A stretch of DNA of 64,000 nucleotides from Paraphysomonas bandaiensis (Eukaryota; Chrysophyceae). The stretch is from positions 62,001 to 126,000 of the forward strand of contig CBFFRP010000134.1 in assembly GCA_965644295.1 (NCBI GenBank), given 5' to 3'. How positions within the stretch are numbered: the stretch's first letter is position 1; each line of letters begins with the position of its first letter. A program made the position numbers and the translations under genes. The notes beneath the pieces were generated by a model. It was given only the letters and a program-made list of their open reading frames with translations. It was not told the DNA's origin and searched no databases. Below, piece after piece: positions 21,961 through 33,100 of this stretch.

Positions 21961-22522
21961 ATGCACAGTGAAATAATTCAACCTGGTCAGCCTATTATTG
22001 AGGTGTTTCTTCCGACTTATCGAATGGAGCCAGATGAGGATGAGAGGTGCGTAGTTGGATACTGTTTACTGCACACTTTGATATGTTCATCCTAGATTTT
22101 ATCCGTCTGTTGCTAAGAAGATTGCAGAAGAAATCGTGCAGGCAGAGCTCAATGATCAGGAATACGATGAAGAGGATGCGAAGACATGGTCTCTAATTAT
22201 TGGAGATAAAATCAGAGATGCTGTGAAAAGTACGTGTGAGATTTTACAGAAAAAAGAGTTGTAGTTACGAATTTCGTTTATTGTATTCAGAAAATATGAA
22301 TATCCCGAGATATAAAATAATTGTTCAGAGCACAGTCGGACAACTTCGAGATCAGGGAATACGGATTGCGTCGCGGTGCCTATGGGATGTGTCTACTGAT
22401 AACTATACCTCTGTTTCGTACACCAATGTAAGAATTATTCATATTCGTCTGCTGCTTTGCTTACCATTCTACAGCAAACGATATTCTGTAACGTTTTGAT
22501 ATTTGCGCTCTACACGGATTGA
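21961..22522 (+). CDS. Tctex-type dynein light chain (DYNLT2B/TCTEX1D2-like), 134 aa
   Basis: Exons 21961-22046, 22096-22229, 22291-22427, 22475-22522; all introns GT-AG and in phase. The C-terminal domain reads PRYKIIVQSTVGQLRDQG, IRIASRCLWDVSTDNY and TSVSYTNQTIFCNVLIFALY, which is the Tctex-1 fold signature 'ykyiv...igq..gqg...asrclWd...D......f.n...f....v.ayY'. The N-terminal stretch VFLPTYRMEPDED, then FYPSVAKKIAEEIVQ is typical of the TCTEX1D group rather than short DYNLT1. These chains work in dynein-2 (intraflagellar transport) or axonemal dyneins, linking intermediate chains to cargo. The frame only becomes continuous after splicing, so unspliced ORFs show only fragments. Confidence 0.9.
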
Positions 22523-22864
22523 TTGGCCGGATTGTCTACAGCACACCCTGATGTAGTTGTAGTAGTGCTGCCGAAAAACATCTTGCTTTTCAACGGTTGT
22601 ATTTAAATCGTGTATGTTATGTCTGCGTATAATAAGATTGAATAAATTGATCACAGGCGCTCACATTATTTTGCTGTTAGTCCTGACCCCTACATCTAAC
22701 ATTTAAGTACACTCACTGAAATTCTGTAACCTTACCTCTCTAAATGTTGCGCTATATCTTACGCACTACCATCCGTATAATGTGCTATCAGCTACATTAA
22801 TGAGTCAATGTTCAAGAACTACAACCTTTTAGTCACCGTAACGGCAAATACCAGATACTAGCAC

Positions 22865-23000
22865 AAATTCAAGAAATATGTAACTCAGCTTTGATTGTGC
22901 ATAAAATGCCTTTCTAAAACAATGAACATCGTGTATATTCGACTTAGTGTAATGTATCCATGCATAAGTATAACTTATTCAAATCCACTGCAGTCTGACC
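22865..23000 (+). repeat. Left copy of a direct repeat flanking the 23.1-25.1 kb element
   Basis: GATTGTGCATAAAATGCC, AATGAACATCGTGTATATTC and ATGCATAAGTATAACTT are matched in order at 25065-25190 (GGTTGTGCACAAAATGCC, AATGAGCATCGTGTATATGC, ATGTATAAGTACAAAAT). A further fragment, CTAGCACAAATTCAACAAAT, recurs at about 24555. Confidence 0.6.
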
Positions 23001-23093
23001 TCGCGTGGACTACGCACACTAGAAAATGCGGTAGTGAGAATACTTCAATCTTCAATCACTATTTGCAGCGGCTGTCAAGCAGATGCTCCAAGT

Positions 23094-25057
23094 AGGGAAT
23101 GACTAATTATTTGCAATAGGCGTTTAAGAGTCAGAACTAATATAACTAACTAGAGTGCTTAACTCTGATATTTTACTTCTCTTCGCTACGAAAGCTGCTA
23201 GTCTGTAACCGCAAGCACCAAGGCGCAACCACTTTGGCTCTATCACTCAAAGCAAATGCAGTGAGCAAGAATAATGTTAATATGTTAGGATTGTTGAATA
23301 CTTGAAGTGAACAGCCTGGATGCTTGGCTTCAGCAGGCAGCCCAAATCCCCGTTTACCCTTCGTCAGTGAGCAAGCAGAATGTTGATTACCTGACATTAA
23401 ATTTTGTTACCTTCAGAATTTTTGAGGCCATAAGTGAACAGCCCGGATGCTTGACTTCAACAGGCAGCCCAATACCCCGGATGCCCTATTTATTCGTCAA
23501 GGCCGAAATATGCCTACACAAGTTACACGTATTAGTGTTTCTTGGACCAATCAAGCATTTTTTGGCTATATATGAGTAGGCAGAAAATTATCTGCTGACT
23601 ATATATGTGGCTCACGTTAGTTTTACCCGAAGAAACCTCTCCGGTACTTATCCCCCATAACACCACGACAAAGAGCAAGCCCGACTTTGTTGAGGGGGAT
23701 GTTCCAAGATTGCAGTCAATGCTACGCTGCTTCCTCCCAGAACACGTAGTAAGCAATTCGGCGAAGACAACCGCGGGACCTCCGACTTCTAGGAGTGACA
23801 AGACCGTCTGTGCCCTGCACACTCAACCCCACCCCTGGCAAACAGCTCTCTTCAAAATTTGTCCTCTAACGTATAAATCCCCCAACTTCGGAACCGATGA
23901 TGCCTCAGCAGAGAATCACAGCTGGGCGAATGAACACACATCTTACTCTTCTAACACTGTCACGCCCACACACACTCAAGCCCAAACGTAGGCGGCTCCA
24001 CCAGCTCTACTTACGTCCAAATCATACACTGCAGCCGGCGCCGCCCCGAGACTCTACAGATTCTACGCCCCTACATCGCACCATCCAACTCTCTAACATC
24101 TACATAACTCTGACCCTCCCTTAAGCTTTGCTCCGCAGACTCCTACCCCAAAAAGCGTCCCCCTGATTAACCGCACCTTAACACCGAAGGACTACACATC
24201 CGTGGGAAGCTCCCACACTTACTCAAGAGCGAAAATGGTTGCACCTTTGTGCTTGCGGTGATGCCTTAAATAGTAGAATATCAGCGTTAAACACTAGTTA
24301 GTTAACTTGTTTTGCTACATCACTGCATTAGTGCATTAGTGCCAATTCTAATATTCTGTCCTTATACTACATAGTAAATAATTGCCAATTAATGCAACTT
24401 TCCAGCGAGCAATTATTACATATCTTCCATGCATTTTAGTTGCAATTCAATTAATTGTTACACATTCCTGCTAGTTAGTTGAATTAATCCCGATTCTTTA
24501 ATGTCAATTGTCTATTGTTAATAAGAAGACATTCACCACTACTACTACTACAAATACTAGCACAAATTCAACAAATACATAACTTAGTTTCCTTCAACAA
24601 AGTCGGACTTGCACTTTTTTGTGGTGTTCTGGGGGATAAGTACCGGAGAGATTCTCTCTGGGAAACTAACGTGAGCCGCAAACATAGTCAGCAGATATTC
24701 TTCTGCCCACTCATAGCCGAATGCTTGTGTGGTGCAAGGGACACCAATAAGTGTCACTTGTGTAGACGTCTTTGGGCCCTGACGAATAAACAGGCATCCG
24801 GGAATGGGCCCACCTGAAGGGTAACCGGGGTATTGGGCTGCCTGCTGAAGTCAAGCACCCGGGATGTTCACCTTAAGAACTCAGAACAGAAGTGGTTGCA
24901 CCTTGGTGCTTGCGACGACGCACAAGCAGCTTCCGTAGCGTTAAATAGTAGGATTAAAAAAGTGTGTACTGATTAGTTACAGGTAGAGGTCTAACTAGTT
25001 TGTCTAGAATTCATCTAGCTACTAAGTTGGTGCTGGTTTTTAATAATAAGACTTTCA
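23094..25057. mobile_element. About 2-kb element with inverted ends of about 450-600 bp
   Basis: The left arm (23094-23700) runs L then R module. The right arm (about 24594-25057) is R then L in reverse complement, starting CTTCAACAAAGTCGGACTTG and ending with TAATAATAAGACTTTC at the outer end. Shared words in both arms: AAGCACCAAGG/CCTTGGTGCTT, GACTTCAGCAGGCAGCCC and its complement, and GGCCCAAAGACGTCTACACA and its complement. The left arm has an internal duplication of the GGATGCTTG-CTTCAGCAGGCAGCCC part. The centre (about 23700-24235) is GC-richer and partly open (for example KRRRLHQLYLRP), resembling in composition the relic at 41.2-42.3 kb. A second partial reversed L module lies at 24235-24330, so the copy is rearranged. 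No transposase is recognised. Confidence 0.7.
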
Positions 25058-25064
25058 ATATATA

Positions 25065-25190
25065 ACTTAGTTTTGGTTGTGCACAAAATGCCCTACTAAA
25101 ACCAATGAGCATCGTGTATATGCGTATATGCGGATACAACTTTGTATGGTGTATTCATGTATAAGTACAAAATATATAGCATGAATTGTC
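25065..25190 (+). repeat. Right copy of the direct repeat flanking the 23.1-25.1 kb element
   Basis: Matches 22865-23000 in the same orientation with differences and one short insertion (GCGTATATGCGG). The position on both sides of the element suggests either an old duplication or a larger parent repeat split by insertion. Confidence 0.6.
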
Positions 25191-25446
25191 ACAAAACTCA
25201 AGAGCAGACATCAGACATGAGGTTACCGTAACTATGTTTGGCTTTCTGAATCCACTACACTAAGGTATTACATTTATTCGACAGCACTTTGTTGCTAGTA
25301 ATCATAGGGGTTTCAGTGCTTCAGTACAGGATATATTCATTATTAACAATAATATTCAAATATATATATGAAAATACCACCACCACCTTTTCCATCTGCT
25401 AGATTGACATCACGATATTTATATATCTAAATTAAATACTCGAGTG

Positions 25447-26713
25447 TCAATTGTATTGGTTCGAAGGAAAGGAATTCGAGTACGAAGGGGCATTGCCATT
25501 ACTCTGATTGGGAGGTATTGGCAATGCATTCGGATCTGCAGGAGCTCCCCACTGCATCTGATGTACTGGTGCTTGCTGATTATATTGTTGCTGATATTGG
25601 AATTGCTGATTATATTGTTGCTGGTGCTGGTATGGATATGCCTGTTGGTACGGAGGGACTGCTTGCGAAGTTGGTGGCTGTGGTTGATGCTGAAATTGCT
25701 GCTGCATATTACCCTGTCCAGAAGCGAGAGCTTGTAATCTACGAAGCTGCTCCTGCTGTTCAGCCAGTTGCCGCTCCAACTCTTTTTGTCTTTCAAGGGC
25801 AGGCAGATAATCCGCTGGTGGAAGGGAACTCTCCTGAGAAGAGGGTGCAAATGCAAGGTCTAGTAGGCACTCTGTGTTCATTGCTTCCCGGGTGAATTGA
25901 TGATCACCTACTGTCGCACCTCGGCGGAAATCATTCGAGTCATCGAAGTACCGGTCTGGGCGCCCTTCGTACATGCCCGGGACGGCGGTGAGATCGAATC
26001 CAGCGCCCATTGAGTTTCCTGCGCCCCCTTGCCCAAATGTCACAGGTGCCGGTGCGGCTGTAGCTGGGGCTTCAGAATGTCCTAGCGGAACCAAGCTATT
26101 ATCATCACGCGCTTGCGCCCTGGCTTGCCGGATTTCGTCATCACTACGTAATATGCTCTCTACTCTTCTCGCACTCTCACGTACAGGAGCGCCATAATCC
26201 CTTCCACCGGAAGAAAATAAAAAAGAGGGTTTCTTTACCAATGCACTATTATAGTCTTGCAGTTTGTGTATGAGGTGGCATATATTAATGGCGCAGTCCA
26301 CAGCCTTCTCGCTTCCATACAGTACAATGGTGTGTAGAAGGAGAACGGCTTTGTACAGTGTCTGCCAGGGATTGTGTTCAGGCACGAGAGATTTCTCCAG
26401 CATACTACAGAAAACAACAACACAGTTAGTTCCAATACTCTGACTAGGACTGTAGGGTAGGGGACAATTGAAACAAAGACTTCACCTGAATATGCGCTCG
26501 CACTGTGCGGAATTGTATGTCAGGGCAGCGATACTATTCAGTCTTCTGTCTCCCAGAGATACATCCACACTCTCGTTACTGATACATTATGAGGTTAGAG
26601 ATATAAAGATATATGCAGGAGACGTACTATAAGAGGGAGGAGATGAGCTGCTCTTCATGGGATCCTTGACTCCGAGACACCAGACCCGCAAAATACCTAG
26701 ATATATCAGACAT
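25447..26713 (-). CDS. ENTH-domain (epsin-like) endocytic adaptor, 378 aa
   Basis: Exons in transcription order: 26713-26628, 26578-26486, 26404-25447. The spliced N-terminus begins MSDISRYFAGLVSRSQGSHE, then YNSAQCERIFSMLEKSL, NPWQTLYKAVLLLHTIVLYG and SEKAVDCAINICHLIHKLQDY. This is the helical ENTH/ANTH signature 'W..vyKaL.ll..ll..Gse'. The segment PVRESARRVESIL, DDEIRQARAQA matches the last ENTH helices (R.ka..i..LL.d...l...R). ENTH domains bind phosphoinositides at clathrin-coat sites. The C-terminal half is low complexity: a short coiled stretch (LERQKELERQLAEQQEQLRRL) followed by Gln/Asn/Pro/Tyr-rich sequence. I see no clear NPF or clathrin-box motif. It is head-to-head with the dynein heavy chain gene; the tail contacts the repeat-rich spacer. 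Confidence 0.75.
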
Positions 26714-27186
26714 GGGGCGTAAGAGGAGCGGTGTGTGTTTAATCTAAATCTTTAGGGCACCTCACTGATGGGCTTATATAGACACACACAACACTCCATG
26801 TCTGCAGTCTACAGCACAGACATATAGACATATGTATGTATAGCTACGTAGGCCTTCTTGCTAAATTCACGTACCTCTGTATACCGGTATACTGCTGTAG
26901 TTATACGGTATACAGCAGGACTACAACTACAGAATATGCAGAGAATATCCAGCAAACGAGAAAACTGAAAAACGCTCAAAGATGCGTTTCTACCCATTTG
27001 AAACCGTTTCATATGCCTGTGGTTTGTTATATGAATCATGCAACAGCATCGTATTAAAGCTTGCTGCATATCACAGGATTGGAGCATAGCCTAACATTCT
27101 AGCCCTATTATATATAAGATTCTTGTTAGGGAGCTGTATATCTACATCTGATTTTGAAAGTTAGGTATTAGCGTATCTGGTTAATC
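26714..27186. promoter_or_regulatory. Head-to-head promoter region, ENTH / dynein heavy chain
   Basis: 473 bp with ATGTATGTATAG, palindromic TATACCGGTATA and GTATACAGCAG words around 26820-26930. No gene is seen. It probably drives both genes. Confidence 0.5.
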
Positions 27187-30100
27187 ATGCAACGACCAGC
27201 AGAAATGGTTTGGTCGCAACCACGTTGCATTGGAGATGTTCCATCCAGAAGATCTGGACACTCCTTCAGCATCGTTGGCGATTTCGGCTACCTATTTGGT
27301 GGTAATGATTTCAGACGCCCCCCTGGCCCCAACAACGAGCTCTATAAATTAGATATGAGCGGAAACGAGTTTTATTGGTCCAAAGTTGAAAGCTCTGAGC
27401 GTTGTCCCGACCCTCGCTCTCATCATACAGCCACAGTGTTTCTAGGAACCAAAATTTTATACTTTGGTGGATTCAGAAGTTCCAGTCGTCGATATAACGA
27501 TGTGTGGATTCTTGACACGACGAACGATGAGTGGAGCCAACCGTACGCTGGTCAGACTGAGGTAAAGCCTGACGGTGAAATAATGTTCAAAAGGATATGG
27601 CCGGATGTTCCTCCCCCTCGTGGATCACACAGTGCCTCATTGATTGGAAGTCAGTTATATATATTTGGAGGCTATGGTGGTACAGGCTTTGCGAGGAAAG
27701 ATTTCAATGATGTAGTTGCTCTTGACTTTGACACGTGGGAATGGCATCCTCTGGAGTGCACCGGCGAAGTGCCCGAACCCCGTTCCGGACACCAAGCCGT
27801 CTCAGTTCTTGATAATATATTTGTAATTGGCGGATGGAATAGCATGGAACAGTTTAAAGATATATATATTCTAAATACAGTCACTAATGTGTGGAGCATT
27901 CCACAGTGTAGCAACGATATATCTGTGCAGCGGTGGAACCACTCTGCTGTGTCTGTTTGCGCCGTACCGAACTGGAAGATATTTGTCTTTGGCGGTAATA
28001 GTGGTGACCTTACAGAAAGTGGGTCTAATCCTCAGGGTACGTATCGGAACGATATGACCGTGTTCGAAACCGGGTCAAATTCTTGGAGTTCCCCCGCCAT
28101 TGTTGGTACTCCTCCTCTCGAGAGAGGGGAGTCTCCTATGGTATATGACCCGAAAGGCTCCCGCATTATTCTCTTTGGTGGATGGGCCAACAAATGGTTT
28201 GGTGATGTTCACGTATGTAAGGTCGGTGATGTAGTGGGTCCACCCTACTCCATCGACTCCATCGAGCCGCAAATTGGCCCTATTACTGGCCAGACGAAAT
28301 GTGTAATAACTGGTATTGGATTCCGAAGTGCTGGAACGCAGGCGACTGTCCGCTTTGCGTGTGTGAGAGGGTTTATCGAAGTTCCTGCCGAGGTTAAGAG
28401 TGACACGGAAGTTGTATTCGACACTCCTAGCTTCGAGAAGTACGGCCCAGTTAATGTCGAGTGCCGTGTAGCTGTAGGCGGCAAATCTTTGACCAACAGC
28501 GTAGTTGCTTTCCATTATTTTGCTGTCACATCTTGTGAAACCACTGTTTGTTTTGGTCCCAGTCTCCTGTCTGGGTGCTCCGCTGGATTTTCAAGTTCGT
28601 TTATTATTCAAGCAAAAGATGCACACTCCACCAATCGAGATTGTGGTATGGATGTATTTACTGTTGCCGTGACTCAAAAGGTTATGAAAAAAGATAAGGA
28701 AGTGGATGTGGACGTAGACATTGATATAAACATCACGGACAACCAGAATGGAACGTACGTCGTGTCTTATGTTTACCCAGAACCTGGAGAGTACTATGTG
28801 TCTGTGAGTTTCGATGGTACTTTCCAAGGAAAGGCTGGCCCTGTTAGGGGAAGCCCTTTCCATGTGAAGGTAGTTGAGGGAGATGAAGTCAACAATGAGT
28901 TGAATGGACCTCTCATGATGGATCACATCCGGAAGCAGACTAAAGAGATTAAAGAGTATGCATCCAGTTCGTTAAAATCGCTTAAGAAAACAGTGCCAAA
29001 GGAAGAACTTGACCCCTTGATTAAAGTCAAGGAAGTGCTCAAGGATACCGAAGCGCGGAAAGAAACTATTGATCTAAGTCTGGACAGTAATCGATCGGCT
29101 CTTACGTACTTCAAGAGCTGTGGTGCACAGATGGATAAACTTCTGGACCAATTGGAAAACTCCACATCACTGTGGGCGGATGTGAACAAGCAGGCTCCAA
29201 TTACAGCCACACAGATTGTCCCAGTTACCAAAATTTGGTCTTCAAATATTGAGACACAGATTGAGGAGTATAATAAGGATATGGAGGAGAAAAACAAGAA
29301 CTTCAAAAAATTGGATTTTTGGAATGATGACATCAGTGTATCCAATGCTCGGAGTGCTATGAATAATGCACGACGTCAGGTGGCCAAGGAGCGCACACAG
29401 TTGGAGACCAAGGCGTCTCTCTGTCGCACTTTTGACTTTCCTGAGCTCGTTAAGCCGGCTGCAACAGTTGTTGAAGAGATGGAAACTGACTTGGTTGAAA
29501 TGGATAAGCTCTGGACTGTAACGGAGGGTCTAGAGGAGTTTATTACGGAGACCCGGGGCCTTCTTTGGGCAGAAATGAATATCGAAGAGATCGATGACGC
29601 TGCTAAGCAGCAGGTAAAGAATGTCAAAGGTCTACACAAATGCACGAGATGGTCGAAGGCATTTAAACACGCGGACAAGATGTGCAAGGACTTTTTGAAC
29701 ACTATTCCTTTAATTCAACTTTTGGCTGCCAAATGTATGCGCCCACGTCACTGGGTGATGCTGCAGACGGCCACTAAGAAGGAGTTTACTCCTCCTTATG
29801 AAGACAAAAGTCTCCAGATGGGTTCTATATTGAGCCTAAACTTGCATGAGTTTACTGCTGATGTTGAGGATATTTGCGACCAGGCACTGAAGGAAGCAAA
29901 AATGGAAGTCGGTCTTCAACAATTGAACGAAAGGTGGATGGGTATCGAGTGGCTGATGGACACTTACAAAGATACAGATGTTCCACTTCTCAAAATGGGT
30001 GAAGAAGATTTCGAGGCACTTGAAGCGGATCAATTGACAGTGCAAGGAATGCTTGCTAACCGCTTCGTCAAGCAGTTTTTTGACGAAGTACAAAGTTGGC

Positions 30101-33100
30101 AAGTACATCTTGCAAACATCAGCGATGTGTTTCTGCTTCTTGGAGAAATTCAACGTACTTGGAGCTATCTAGAGCCACTATTTATTCACTCCGATGAAGT
30201 AAAGCGCGAACTCCCAGAAGATGCGAAGAGATTTGAAGGTATTGACGTTAATGTCAAAATGGAACTAAAGAAATGCTGGGAAATTAAGAATATCAATGAC
30301 TCTTGTAACCAAGACGGTCTTCTGGGACGGCTAGAAGGAATTGTAGAGCAGTTGGATATTTGTAAAAAGTCGTTGGCTGATTTCTTAGACGGTCGGCGGC
30401 GTCAATTTCCCCGTTACTATTTTACCTCGGAGGCGGATTTATTGGATATTCTTTCTAATGGTTCTACTCCAGAAAAGGTTCTCAAACACACTGCAAAAGT
30501 ATATTTATGCACGAAAACGTTGATATTGGATAAGAATGATAAAACTTCTGAGGGAAGGCCTTATGCTACTGCCTGGGTATCTGGCGTTGGTTCCGAAGAA
30601 GTTGAATTTGAGCCGCGTGTTGCGTTGGATGGAAAAGTCGAAATATACCATCAGACTATTCTGGACGCAATGAAGGTGTCACTTTTTAAATGTATGCAGA
30701 GGTCCCTCGTTAGGTATCATGAAATGGGAAGAGGCGAATGGCTAATGCACAAGGTTGACAGCCGAATAACATCTGGACAAATAGTTCCTGCTGATCCCGC
30801 ACAAGTGACTTTGATCGTTCTTGCAGTGAACTACGTCTGCGAGGTGGAAGAAGCGTTTGGTGATATTGCTAAAGGGCATCAAGATGCGCTCTCTCAGTAT
30901 TCAGCCAAGCAGATTGATCAGTTGAAAGAACTTATTCGCCTGACGCAGACGAAATTGAGTAAAGGTGACCGCACTAGAGTGATGGTGTGTATCACAATGG
31001 ATGCTCATGGCAGAGATATTGTCTTGAAAATGATCCGCGAAAATGTAACTGAAATTTCATCGTTTCAGTGGCAGTCACAGTTAAAGCACAAGTATCGTAA
31101 TCCACCTCCTAACGCTGCCTTCCGTAACCGCGATCCCACACTTCGAGGATCTGATGGTGAGAGGGCGGAAGTTGCCATCTGTGACGCTATTCTTCCATAT
31201 GACTACGAATACCTTGGAAATGGCCCGAGACTTGTGATTACTCCTCTCACTGATAGAATATATGTGACCGCTACACAAGCCCTCAATCTGAAAATGGGTT
31301 GTGCCCCTGCTGGTCCTGCAGGGACTGGAAAAACGGAAACAACGAAGGATTTGGCCAATGGTTTGGCTAAATGCTGTTATGTATTCAACTGTTCTCCAGA
31401 AATGGACTATCTTGGATTGGGTAATATTTTCAAGGGCTTGGCGTCGTCTGGCTCGTGGGGATGTTTCGACGAATTCAATCGACTTGTTCCAGAGGTGCTT
31501 TCTGTGTGCACTGTACAATTCAAGGCTGTATGTGACGGCGTAAAAGCTGAAGCTGCTCGCATTGTTATTGAATCTGATGAGATTTCCCTTGACCCCACTT
31601 GTGGTGCATTTATTACTATGAACCCTGGATACCTTGGTAGATCGGAGCTTCCAGAAGGACTCAAAGCACTCTTCCGGCCAATTACTGTCATGGTTCCTGA
31701 TCTTGTACTTATATGTGAGAATATGCTTATGGCAGAAGGTTTTACTGAAGGAAAAGTACTGGCCTCCAAATTTTACGGTCTGTATTCACTGCTTCGTGAG
31801 CTGCTATCCAAGCAGATGCATTACGATTGGGGGCTACGTGCAGTGAAAAGTGTGCTCGTCGTTGCTGGAGGGTTTAAAAGAATGGAACCAGACCTTCTAG
31901 AAGAAGCACTTTTGATGAGAGCACTGAGAGATTTCAACACTCCGAAAATTGTGCGCGAAGATGAGGTTGTATTCTTCGGCCTTCTCGGGGATTTATTTCC
32001 AGGTATTGACCCACCTCGAAAGGTGGATCCTGCCCTGGAGGAGCATGTACTAATGGCATGCGAGAAACTTGGAAATCATCCTGACGATTTGTTCCGTCTG
32101 AAAGTTGTCCAGTTAGAGGAGCTTCTTGAAATTCGTCATTGTGTGTTTGTAATGGGTCCTCCTGGCGCTGGGAAGAGTCAGTGTTGGAGGACCTTAGGTG
32201 AAGCCCGTACAATACGTGGAGACAAGACGAAATTTGTAGACATTAACCCGAAATCAGTTAAAACAGAAGAGCTGTACGGGTTTATATCTATGGCCACCCG
32301 TGAGTGGAAAGATGGACTCCTCTCGAAAATTATGCGTGATTTGGGTGAGATTCCTGATGATAAACCCAAGTGGATCATTCTTGATGGTGATCTTGATGCC
32401 AATTGGATTGAGTCAATGAACTCTGTGATGGATGACAATAAAATGCTTACTCTAGCATCGAACGAGCGTATTCCTTTGAAACCACATATGCGAATGATAT
32501 TCGAAATTCGGGATTTGAGATTTGCTACTCCAGCGACTGTGTCTCGAGCAGGTATTCTGTATATTTCAACCGATGATGGAACACAGTGGGCTTCGTTGAT
32601 TGAGAGCTGGCTGAAAAAATGTGAAGCGCCAGAAAACAGGTTAGTACAGTTGAGGTCGTACTTCGACTTGTACATCAAGCGTACACTGAAATGGATGATC
32701 AAAACGGTTGCTCCAATTGTATCGTTGCAGGATATGAATTTTGTACAGACTTTGCTATACATGTTGGATGGTACATTGACTGAACAGATTTTGAACTCGG
32801 AGGCAAATGATTCTGTGGAGAAGGCTTTTGTGTTTGCTCTTATTTGGGCAATGGGATCTGCGCTTACCATAACTGATGATGGAACTGACAATCGCAAGTT
32901 GTTCAGTGATTGGTGGAGAACAGAATGGAGACAAGTTAAAATTCCTGGTCAATATACAGTTTTTGACTATTGGTATGATGCAGGTTCGAACTCATTTGAG
33001 CTTTGGTCTAAGAGTCCATTTTTATCAGCTGATATGATGGAATATTCATCTTCTACGCCAATGTCCTCTGTGACTGTTCCCACTCCTGAAACATGCTCAG

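Larger units (their letters stand above)
22523..25446. other. Tail-to-tail spacer, Tctex light chain / ENTH gene, filled by a mobile element
   Basis: About 2.9 kb. The long-inverted-end element occupies 23094-25057, and a direct repeat of about 110-130 bp lies on each side (22865-23000 and 25065-25190). No intact gene is seen. Confidence 0.55.
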
